64,000 nucleotides of DNA, taken from assembly GCF_003265705.1 (NCBI RefSeq), contig NW_020312859.1:6581091-6645090 (forward strand), read 5' to 3'. Shown in pieces: positions 54,841 to 64,000 of this stretch. A program made the translations under genes and the position numbers. The stretch's first letter is position 1. The number at the start of each line of letters is the position of its first letter. The notes under the pieces are model-generated. The model did not search any database. It saw nothing but the letters and a program-made list of their open reading frames with translations, and was not told where the DNA came from. Source of the stretch: Callorhinus ursinus. Lineage: Eukaryota; Chordata; Mammalia; Carnivora; Otariidae.

Positions 54841-55934
54841 ATCACAGATGTGGATGTACCCCTCCCAGTGGGGCTTGGGCGATATTTTCCTGCTTTCCTC
54901 CCCCACACATATGAAACAGTAGATTCTGAACGGGAAGAAGGCAGGTGTTTCATGACTTCATTTCAGGAGGGAGCCTAGGTGCTAACCCAGGAGTGCCTCC
55001 CTTGCAAGGAACAGCAGGAAAGGAGGCCCAGTCTTCTGTGGAAGAGCAGAAGCTGAGTCCCCCCCTGGACACCCAGATTTCCTAGGGCTCTTTGTCTGCA
55101 TTTGTAGGGTATGAGAAGAGAGATTCCTGAGGGAGAGTGTCAGTTTCACTCTAACCAGAGTGGGAAAGAAAATATAAAAGCCATCTCATCCTGTCTTTCT
55201 CCTCTGGGGCGGGCATTGTGTCCTTTTTCCTTCTTTTCCCCAGTGTGGTTCATGTTCCTTGAGGTTTGGACTTTGGAACTCATTTGGCTTTTCTCGCCCA
55301 ACATACCCCCCACCCCCACCCCCAGCCCTCTCAGGTCTGATCATTCAGGAATGATCCTGCTGCTTGATCCAGCTCTAACATCCATGTAGCCTTCTCCAGG
55401 TGCAGCTGAGTGGCTGCTCCATAATCAGGGAGGGTCCTGCCCTTTGAAATCACCTGACCTTTATCATGGGCTCCATATTCCTGAAGTCTCATCAGAAGCC
55501 ATGCCTTTTCCTAGGACCAGACTACAAAAACCAGCCTCAAAAGATGCTTTTTGTCATGATTGGAATTAAAGCCTCTCATCTTGAGTCGGGAGTTGTTTTA
55601 GGAAGATCAGAAGTTATGTTTGGGGATTTATGAAATCATTTCTGGGCTGTACCTGGCAGTGAAATAAGGAATATAAGAAGGGAAGAATATTGAAGTAAAA
55701 AGAACTGATTCCCTGAAGTCATGCAACGAATTAAGGGGAGGAAGTATTGGGGGCCTGGGGCTGGCTGCTGGCCCCAAGGGTGTCACTTGGGGCAGGTGCA
55801 GCACAGGAATGCAGGGAAGGGGACAGACAGCCCGGGTACCCAAGAAGTGAAGTGTCACAGAAGGGAATCTGCTGACCTACATCTGACTTATCCTGGTAAA
55901 GCATTTCCTACCTCCCAGGAGCAGACATTTTGCT
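54841..55934. other. No gene or recognised repeat
   Basis: 1.1 kb with short frames (92 codons or fewer). No recognised family. Confidence 0.4.
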
Positions 55935-56040
55935 TTTAGTGCCCTAATTCATCTACTCTTCAAAACAGTCCTTTGAAATGGGAAGAAGTGCCACAGGACT
56001 TGAACTTGGCACTCTTCTGTGCTTGAGCTCTTCACTGCAT
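55935..56040 (-). mobile_element. MIR SINE fragment with a deletion
   Basis: 'cttcaaaacagtcctttgaaatgggaag' joins 'aggacttgaacttggcactcttctgtgcttgagctcttcactgcat', the two ends of a minus-strand MIR, with the centre missing. Confidence 0.6.
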
Positions 56041-56454
56041 CCCCCCTCTCTTTTGGTTGCTGACATTTAAACTCAAGTATGTGGGGTTTCACAAACTCAG
56101 TGGTCTCTTTTCTGTTTTTGGTGTGTGTGTGATAAATGCTACAAATATCAATTCTCATAATAGGGAGAAATCTGCTTTCATTCTAAAAATGGCATCACTA
56201 ACTGCTTATTGATTTTTTTAAAGGGAAATTAGAAAAATAAAAGATGTTGCAAATTATTGCTATTAGGTCCCACTGAAGAGTTGATAGACTCATTCCTGTG
56301 TTGGTGTGAGCGAGTGGAGATCTGGGTGACACACAGAATAAGAGATCTTGGTGCTTGCAGTCCAAGGGTCACGGTGATAGCCACAGTAGATCGAGGCCTG
56401 TGCTTAACCTTTAAGCAGCCTCTTCTCTCCTATGTACCTGGATGAAGTGGCATG
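56041..56454. other. No gene or recognised repeat
   Basis: About 410 bases of AT-rich non-coding sequence. Confidence 0.4.
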
Positions 56455-56675
56455 ATACAGTAGAAAGAGCAAAGATTGCTAATGACATGTGTGACTTTGG
56501 GGCCACACTTGCTTAACCCCTGTGACCCTTGGTTTATTCACCGGTACTCTTTGGATGATGGTACCGACCTCATGGGGTTTTTCTTCTTTAGTCTTGAAGA
56601 CAGAACGATCATACAGAGCATAGCACAGTGCCTGGGACAACACAGTGTGTAGTCAACACCTGCTGGGTTCTTCTC
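56455..56675 (+). mobile_element. MIR SINE
   Basis: 'cagtagaaagagcaaagattgctaatgac', 'tgacccttggtttattcaccgg', 'catagcacagtgcctgggacaacacag' follow the MIR order. Confidence 0.75.
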
Positions 56676-58189
56676 ATTCTTTCTGACCCCTTCTCTCCAT
56701 TTGGCAGAGGCCACGTGCTTGCTTTCTCATGGATGACACAGATCCAGAGACAAGGCCCCTTCCCTTAGTCTTTAATGCATGTTACATATCCTGCAAAATA
56801 TACCCACCTAGAGCCTAGCTTCTATTGCGTAAGGAGGAGAGTGAGAAATCTGCCATCATCCAGCTGGTCCCCGGGTCTCCTGTTGAAAGGGCATGGGGGA
56901 ATTAAGGACAGATTGACGGGTCTTGGTTTAGATGTGGAAGGGCAGCCCCCAGGCAAGATATTGAGATAAGACTGTGATAGACAAAAAGAGTTAAGATTCT
57001 CTTGATGAGAAATTAACAAGATTTTGGGAATCTCTGAGGCTGGGAAAAGGAGAGAGGCAAATGTAAGAGGAGAAAGAAGATCTGGGAAAAATGCCAGGCA
57101 TGCGGCATGCTAAGTTCCTCTTGAGAAACGTGACCAAATTGTCTAATACTCAATTTTAAGTGATTTCTCGGGGCTATTTAGGTAAACACGACAAACATCA
57201 GTTTGTTGAAAGTGATTTAATATATAACAACTCTCGGCATGTACCATTACTGTTGTTGTTATCGCAAATATTATTATAGTATTGTTGTTATGATGCAGAC
57301 ATACTTTGGGCACATGGTATTTTGGGGAATAAAAGAATTGGGGGGCTAACAATGTCCGAAGTGGAGTGCTACCATGCAAGAAAAAATGGATTAAACGTGT
57401 AGGGTGTGAGATGCCATGCAAATTAAGCTCATTCAGTGGAAGCAGAAACTGAGGGTCCAAACTGCTTGGAAAAGCCAAAATTAGCCTTACCCCCAACCCC
57501 AGGGTGTCTGAGGGATCAGAAAGGACACGGACCTCCCAGCAAATGTTAAATGGAGGTTTGAATCACTTTGTCTTGACCCTCAGAAGTGAGGGTGACCAAA
57601 GCTAAAATACAGCCACATCTAATTCATAGGTCATGAAAGCTTCCAGGACACTCTATTACTCTCCAGGCCAAAACCAAAGGCCTAATGCTACGCATGCCAT
57701 TTACCACCACCTCCCCCCCCCCCCCCTTGAGCTGGCTTGGGAGATCTGTTTGTGGTCTTCTCATCATCATGTCCCAGACACATCCTGTTGTTTCTTCAGC
57801 CCTTTTCAGAGAGCTGCTGCCTCTGCCTGTTGACCTAGGCTGTCACCACCCCACCCCAAAGGGCCAGCCCTGCTTCTCCCTAACCATCCAAACCTGATAC
57901 TTGGCCAGCCTTGCCCAAGCTCCAGCTCCTCAAGAAGCCTGTGCTACCCCTCCAGCCCAACACTAGTTTTCCCTTATGAGCAATTCCTGGGATCTCTGAT
58001 TCTCCTTCCCCACCCTCAGCTGGATGGCGATGTTCCCCCCACCCTCACCCCCACCCCCCATGCACACACACATAAGAATGTCAAGGGCATCATCCTGCCA
58101 AGCTGTACTTTAGTTTTAATCCTCTGGCGGGAGCAAATTATGGGAGTTCTGTCAAAGGGTCCTTGACATGATTCTACCTGCTTCAGAAC
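56676..58189. other. No gene recognised; (C)14 at 57713-57726
   Basis: 1.5 kb. It has a C run of 14 and TTG/TAT-rich parts at 57245-57295. No family recognised. Confidence 0.4.
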
Positions 58190-58396
58190 AAGGCTTGGCA
58201 AACTTCTCCTACACAGGATCAGATGTTACAGATTTCGGGGTTTACATGCCACATACAGTCTCTGTTGCGACTCCTTGACTCCGCCCTGGTCTTGTGGATG
58301 TGGCCGTGGTCAGTAGGTAAACAAACGAGCATGGTTGGGTTGTGATAAAATGTTACTTACTACAGTAGGCTGCTGGAGCTGCAGGGTGCCAACCAT
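58190..58396. mobile_element. hAT-like non-autonomous DNA transposon, copy 2
   Basis: Left end AAGGCTTGGCAAACTTCTCC and right end GCAGGGTGCCAACC match the two ends of the 20533-20753 element, with the internal 'gtgataaaatgttacttac' corresponding to its CAATAAAACTTTATTGAC. More diverged than copy 1. Confidence 0.6.
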
Positions 58397-58524
58397 TTTA
58401 GATCATTCTATCTCAAGGGAGAGATGTCCCTTCGCTTTCACCACAAACACTATCCTCAACCTGACCTGCTTGTGATTTTTCTAGATTTCATCCCCAAAGA
58501 AAACAGACTTTAAAGAACTAGTGG

Positions 58525-59215
58525 GATCACAGTTACCAGGATGGCTACAAACAAACAAAGAAAGAGACAAAGAAACAGAAAGTAACAAGTGTTGGTACCA
58601 TGTAGAGAAATAAGGACCCTTGTGCATTGTTGGTAGGAAGCCATATAGCAGTGCCTCAAAAAATTAAAAAAAGAATTACCATATGATCCAGCAATTCCAC
58701 TTCTGATGGTACATCGGAAAGAATTGGAAGAAGTGTCCCAAAGACATATTTGTGTTCACCCGTGTTCACAGCAACTGGATAATATCACACTAACCAAATG
58801 GTGGAAGCAACTCAAGTGTCTGACGGGCACATGGATAAACATGGAATGGAATGTTATTCCGTCTTAAGGAGGAAGGAAATTTTGACTCATGCTCCAACAG
58901 GGATGGGCCTTGAAGACATGGTGCTAAGGGAAATAAGCTATTTACAAAAAGACAAATGCTGCTTGATTCCACTTACACGTGGTACCTAGAGTGGTCAAAT
59001 TCACAGAAAACAGAAATTAGAACGGTGGTTCCCAGGGGCTGGAGGGAGCAGGAATGGGGAGTTGTTATTTAACAGGTATAGAGTTTCAGTTTTGCAAGGC
59101 AAGACATTCTGAGGATTGGTTGTCCAACAGTGTGGATTTATTTAACGTTACTGATTATATACCTAAAAATGGTTAAGATGGTAAGTTTAACGTGATGTAT
59201 ATTTTTTCTTTAAAA
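58525..59215 (+). mobile_element. L1MB-type LINE-1 3' end, 5'-truncated
   Basis: ORF2 C-terminal sequence ('cttgtgcattgttggtaggaagcc', 'accatatgatccagcaattccacttctg', 'ggaatggaatgttattccg') is followed by the L1MB 3' UTR ('cggtggttcccaggggctggagggagcaggaatggggagttgttatttaacaggtatagagtttcag'). It ends in an A-rich tail where the CanSINE inserted. Confidence 0.9.
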
Positions 59216-59226
59216 AGTAAAGTTGG

Positions 59227-59425
59227 GGGTTGCCTAGGTGGCTCAGTCAGTTAAGCGTCTGCCTTCCGCTCAGGTCACGGTCCCAGGGTCCTGGGATCAA
59301 ACCCTGTGTCAGCCTCCCAGCTTGGCGGGGAGCTTGATTCTCCCTCTTCCTCCTGCTCATGCTCTCTCTGGCTCTCTCTCTCTCTCTCTCTCTCAAATAA
59401 ATAAATAAATAAAATATTTAAAAAA
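59227..59425 (+). mobile_element. CanSINE (SINEC), copy 6, inserted in an L1 tail
   Basis: Starts GGGTTGCCTAGGTGGCTCAG (diverged head), then GATCAAACCCTG in the B-box region, a CT tract, AAATAAATAAATAAATAAA and an A-rich tail. Exact 16-bp target-site duplication TAAAAAGTAAAGTTGG at 59211-59226 and 59426-59441. Confidence 0.95.
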
Positions 59426-59441
59426 TAAAAAGTAAAGTTGG

Positions 59442-60899
59442 TTGCATTAAGTATCCTATAGGGAAAAAAAATAGCTTGATTCAGCTCCTTTTACCTCTCC
59501 CTAGTTTGCTCTGACTCCCCCTGCTCCCTCGGACGTAGGAACATGGGGTGGCACAGAAGAAGATGTAGTCACTTTGGATGGTCTCTGGCACTGGAGAAAC
59601 CAGACAGGAATGTCTTTTCCCATCAGCCTTTCTATAGGAAGACGGACTGTCCTTTCAGCCTGATACAGTATGGTAATTGCTTTCACTCAGCTAGGGGGGC
59701 TCTCCCAGGAGCTCTGCCGAGGCATCATTTGGGGATCTGTCATGTCCTATAGTGCGGTGCTGGGGCCACACGAGTGTCCTCTCCTGCTTAAGCTATTTAT
59801 ATAGATGGTTGAAAACACTTTGCTTGTACAAACTAGAAACTATTAGATTAGGCCAGCAGAGACAGCCAGAGGCAATCTTTTAACAAAGTGAGTGGGATTC
59901 AAAGTAGGCATGGAAAGCAAATATTATTTCACTGAGAGTTGATTAGGGAGAGCTCCGTGGATGAGCGGTGACTGTTTTGTTAACTTAGCTGGGGGAAGCG
60001 AGCCGGGCCAGGTAGGCACCAGCTGGGTTTGCAGGGGAGCAGACTGGGATGAAGTGGTAATTCAGGGGGTAGGAGGATGCATCAAGCACCCCTCCACACA
60101 CACTCCCCCCCTTTCTTTATTTAAAGTACATGATGGAGCTTAGCAGCTGAGAAGCCTCGGTTTGCTCTAAAATTTCTCATTTTTATTTCAGGCAAACACT
60201 CTATAAATCCAATGTATTGGAAAGCAAATATTGAGGCTGAGTACGAAGGTCCATTAGATGGAGTGCTTAAGTTCTAGGGCCTGAGCACATGGGAGGGCTG
60301 GGCAGAGAAGCCCAGAAAGGGAGGCTACCTAGAGTAAGAGTGTGTAATATGCATGCTAGGGAAAAGGCATCTGAGGAAGGTGGGCCCTAGGAAGGAGTTG
60401 GGGGCAGAAGTGGGGGGCAGGGGAGGACTGGAAGCTTGCAGGGGTAGGTTGGTTTGGAAGAGACTGGGTTAGAAAGAGACTCTTGGAGCTTCTGGGGGAA
60501 GGAAAATTCGAAAAGAGACCTCAGATGAAATTGATAATGGGGTGTGGGGAGGGAGGGTCTCTGAAAGAATAGTAGGGGTGCCTGAAGGGGACTCAGTAGT
60601 TTGCAAATCTGGGTACATAGTGACTTTCTTCTCATAAGCAAATTCTAAGAAGAATGAAGGCCAGGGGTAGGCTGAAGAGTTTGCATGATCATTTATGTTG
60701 TCATTTGCATTGTTTTGCAGCGGAGCTGTTGGGTTTTTGTGAAAAGTCCCACACTGGCTCAGCCATGTCTGAATCTCTTCCAAGACCCTGAGCATCAGGG
60801 GAGCCAGGGAACTGGTACTCTGGAGCTCCTGGATGTGCTCCTTTCTAGAGATGCCTGTAGGAAAGAAGGGGGTTTTTCTCACTGGTGGTGTCTGCTCAG
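59442..60899. other. Repeat-free stretch, candidate regulatory block at 59780-60240
   Basis: 1.46 kb without a recognised transposon. 59789-59802 holds CTATTTATATAG, which fits a MEF2-type site; even composition continues to about 60240. Enhancer function is inference only. No exon supported. Confidence 0.35.
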
Positions 60900-61135
60900 G
60901 GTTAAGGGCATGGGCTCTGGATTCAGGAAGACATGGATTTAAATCCCATCTTGGTCATGTGCTACCTGGGTGGCCTTGGAAGACTCACTTACAGTCTTTG
61001 AGTCTGTTTACTCATCTGTAGAATGGGGATGATTATACTTCCTTGGAAATAATTATACTACTTCCTTCCTGTAGAGACAAAATGTGATGATGCAGTTGTT
61101 CTCAGCATAAGGACTGGCACAGAGAGGATGGTCTA
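60900..61135 (+). mobile_element. MIR SINE
   Basis: 'gggttaagggcatgggctctggattcaggaagacatggatttaaatcccatcttggtcatgtgctacctgggtggccttggaagactcacttacagtctttgagtctgtttactcatctgtagaatggggatgat' is a nearly complete MIR. Confidence 0.93.
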
Positions 61136-61584
61136 TTAGACTTAGCCTTTTTTTATTTGATTGATGTTGTTATGAGAGTAATTCTCAAAAATAACTCCCA
61201 AACACCTCCAAGGACGCTTCATATTTGTGAGCAAAAGTCTTAAGGGAGCATGAGCATTGTCCACACAATGGCTGAGTTGGAAGTGACTGCCACGGTTTTT
61301 CTCCTTTTCCACAGCAGCTCTGGGAATCTTTGACCCTAGATTGTCTATAGTCATTTGTTGTGCAATGTTCTCCAGAAAGGTTTTATGGAAAGTGAAGTAG
61401 CCAGATACAATAATCCACCACTGGAGTCTCTCTTGGATCATACTAATATCAGCACTTTTGCCTTTCAGTAAAACTTAGGATTAGTTAAGGCAATCCTCTG
61501 CATCTTCCCTTCAACCTTAAGGTTTTAGGAAGAGATACTAGAACTGTCTTAGATCATTAGCACAAGAGAATAAGAAACATAGCT
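61136..61584. other. No gene or recognised repeat
   Basis: 450 bases of non-coding sequence. The 99-codon minus frame 61441-61142 has no signature. Confidence 0.4.
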
Positions 61585-61810
61585 GATTGTGATAATAACC
61601 ACCATTTACTCAGCTTTTTTCATGTGCCAGGCTCAGAACTAACTCTTTTATAGGATTTTCCTCATTTAATGATTGTCATAGACCCTAAGACAGGGATTAT
61701 TTTTGTTAACACACTACAGAAAAGGAAACTGAGCCCAATAGTAGGTAGTATTTTGCTCAGGATTATACATTTGCTAAGTGGCAGGCCTGGGGTTTGAACA
61801 AGTTCAGCCA
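61585..61810 (-). mobile_element. MIR SINE
   Basis: 'catttactcagcttttttcatgtgccaggctcagaact', 'cacactacagaaaaggaaactgagccc', 'catttgctaagtggcaggcctggggtttgaac' follow the minus-strand MIR. Confidence 0.85.
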
Positions 61811-63149
61811 AATCTGAAGTCAGATTTGAAACTGAAGATTGCCATCTTCAAACTAGGCTCCACAATGGGAACCAAAATGGGAACAAATCACAAAAAGCCT
61901 TTATTCCCAGGTGAGACCCTTGGTTATTAGGAAAAGATGATAATTAATCTCCTGGGATAGAGGAAGGGCAGATTTAATTTTTGCCCAAAATGAATTTGTC
62001 CTAATTGTTACTGATATACAGCACTTTGGACTCTTAATCAATGATGTTAGCAGTTTTCTGTGTTAATTTAATTAGTACAAGAGACCCTGCTGGTAGAAAT
62101 ATTGGATAATTAGTGTTTTATGTAATGGCTTATGAAGTACCCTGTAAAAAAACTCCAATAATCACAGATTCTCAGCTTTTATCAAAGCACAATATTTAAG
62201 TGGATAAATCCTTGCTTGGAGGCTGGTCTGATAAAACATCAGTTGGGGCATCAAATTCCCATTCCTATTGCATTGTTCTGATTTCCAAAAGAGAAAGATG
62301 AGTCATATCTGGTTTTGCCAGAAAAACATTTCCACGGGTGACTTTAGACACACAGAGATTTTCCCAGAGGTAATGCTTCAGTGAAGATCCGAGGCTATGC
62401 ACTTGGATTCCTGCTCCTGAGGGAAGAGAGAAAGCCCCATTTTTCTAGGTCTTGACTAACCCAATAGGAAGAAATTGTGGGTGGAGGAAGGATTTCAGGT
62501 AGTCTAATAGGCATACAGACAATATAAGAAAGAAGGTTCTGGGTAACTCCCAATGTGCACATGAGTGTGTGGGAGGGGTGGGGGGAATGTACTTATAGAC
62601 TGACTGAATATATTCTATGTCTCAGAGAAAATGGCGTGAGTCGTTCTGGTGACCAGGGACTAGGGACATTTAGGGAATGTAAAAGGAGACATTTAAAATA
62701 GTTCCTTTCCCTGAGTATGCACCACCTGAGACCCCAGTGCATATAATGGAAATGATCTTAAGCTGGACTAACTTCAATTCTCCAAGAAAAGAGACAATGA
62801 CAGAAAAAATACTATGTGTTGACCAACAAAATACCTCCCTCCTCGCCCTGTTGGTTTTAAAAATTTAGAGAGCCTAAACCTTGGCTTTTGCGACCCTAAG
62901 ATTTGTCAGGATTACAGTCTACCAAGAATTTACAACTCCAATATTCTCTTACAATCATATGCCGTAGTTGTGCCTGGGATTGGCTAATGTTATATGGTTC
63001 CTTACCCCAGGAAATGAAAGTCTTGGAGACCAGAATTTCAGATTCGAGATTTTCAACTTTAATATCCTCTGGTAGATACAATCCAAGATGTTCCAAACTC
63101 AACTCTACTCCTTTATTTTAAAGCTGCCTTTCTTCCTCAACTCTCTTAG
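61811..63149. other. Repeat-free stretch with an AT-rich homeodomain-motif cluster at 61930-62330
   Basis: 1.34 kb with no recognised transposon. 61930-62330 is dense in TAAT/ATTA cores (TAATTAATC, CTAATTGTTA, TTAATTTAATTAG, GATAATTAG). No exon is supported; the short frames (72 codons or fewer) have no signature. Confidence 0.4.
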
Positions 63150-64000
63150 TTGGTGAGTTAGTGGCTGCACCATCTACCCAATACCAGACCTAGAAATCAG
63201 TGGGTTACTCTTTACCCCTTCTCCCTTTTACTTACCGCTCATATGGTTTAGGGGTCAAATCTACAAGGTTTCTTAGTTAGACTTTTTAAATCTGTATTCT
63301 CCTTGTCTGTCAATATCACTGATTCACTGAAAGCCTTCGTCAGCTCTTGCCTGGACTATAAAATGGTTTCAGAGCCAGATGGGACACCAGTCTTGCCTCC
63401 TCACCCCCCATGTGGCCTCTTCCCACTCGCTGGAGTCAGCCATCTGAAACACAAATATGACCTCGTCATTACCATTTCACTTCTGTAATGAGCCTTCATG
63501 ACCCATGAGATAAAGTCTAAACACTTTGGCACAGCATCGCTGACCCTTGGTGACCTGGTTTATGCTTAAACCTCCAACCTCGTCTCTAACAGCTTCCTGC
63601 CTCAAACTTACGCCCCTACGTTCATGTTATTAATTAACTATACATGTCTTTCTAATTTTTGTTGCTGTGCCTTTTCTCTCTTCTTTTTGCCTTTTTTCTT
63701 CTCTCATTTCTTCCTCTTCCAGGAATGACTTTCCCACCCTTACTCACACAAGGAAGCCAACCCTCACCAACCCTCTCCACCCCAAACCCAGGTAGATGTC
63801 CCCATGGATGTTTTTGCAAGGTACTATAAATAGGTCTTCCTATTTCTCCACATACAAAATAATCTTTATTCTATCTGATTAATGTGATTGAATCACCTCA
63901 TAGACTGAGCTCAGTGTAGCCAGAAACCATGCTTTCTGTTTTTAATCATTAACACCTAGGACAGAGCCAAGCAATTAGCAGATAGACACCATATGTTTAT
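63150..64000 (+). mobile_element. L2 LINE, cut by the right window edge
   Basis: 'agccttcgtcagctcttgcctggactataaaatgg', 'cttcatgacccatgagataaagtctaaacactttggcacagcatcgctgacccttggtgacctgg' and, at the end, 'cctaggacagagccaagcaattagcagatagacacc' are ordered plus-strand L2 landmarks. About 850 bases reach the edge, with the 3' end near 63990. Confidence 0.8.

Noticed and set aside
1..64000. CRISPR array, phage, integron or bacterial operon
   Set aside because: No spaced direct repeats of the right kind, no compact genes; the SINE and LINE content shows a mammalian genome.

Overview
This window is mammalian nuclear DNA from a carnivoran. It is intergenic or intronic sequence dominated by transposable elements, and I found no host protein-coding exon, tRNA, rRNA or CRISPR. 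The lineage call rests on six tRNA-derived CanSINE (SINEC) copies of the 'GGGCGCCTGGGTGGCTCAG' type, ending in a CT-rich tract, AAATAAATAAA and poly(A). The SINEs look like the arctoid caniform form (bear, seal, mustelid) rather than the young dog-specific form. That placement is an inference from memory of the families. Three LINE-1 copies with a long (about 1.8 kb), CpG-rich 5' UTR fit the same picture.

Layout. 1-1792 is the 5' UTR of a minus-strand L1 (L1-A) whose ORFs lie beyond the left edge. 1.8-6.6 kb holds a MER5A-type DNA transposon, a CanSINE, MIR pieces and a compound microsatellite. 6.6-15.96 kb is an ancient plus-strand L1 split by a nearly full-length younger minus-strand L1 (L1-B, 7846-14687, 15-bp target-site duplication) and by a 63-bp L1 tail insertion (15548-15610, 17-bp duplication). 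16-34 kb is old sequence: MIR, L2, two MLT1-like LTRs, hAT-Charlie elements, three CanSINEs and an L1ME-type 3' end. 34665-41710 is a full-length plus-strand L1 (L1-C) with an 18-bp target-site duplication. 41.7-64 kb is mostly MIR and L2 debris with two more CanSINEs, an L1MB-type 3' end, and several stretches with no recognisable repeat that could hold conserved regulatory DNA.

Both L1 copies with visible ORFs are dead. L1-B ORF1 has a nonsense codon 4 and a frameshift; its ORF2 has two frameshifts, one nonsense codon and a 195-nt in-frame deletion. L1-C ORF1 has one nonsense codon (133); its ORF2 is badly broken in the first 1.6 kb but has only one stop in the last 2.2 kb. L1-A cannot be judged.

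The most notable observations are: (i) a long reading frame antisense to the L1 5' UTR (939 nt in L1-C), present in broken form in the other two copies; (ii) the micro L1 insertion; (iii) several dated nesting events; (iv) uneven decay along L1-C ORF2; and (v) a few repeat-free AT-rich blocks that look like enhancers. I did not find a convincing new biological system. Repeat family names are from memory of consensus sequences and were not checked by search.
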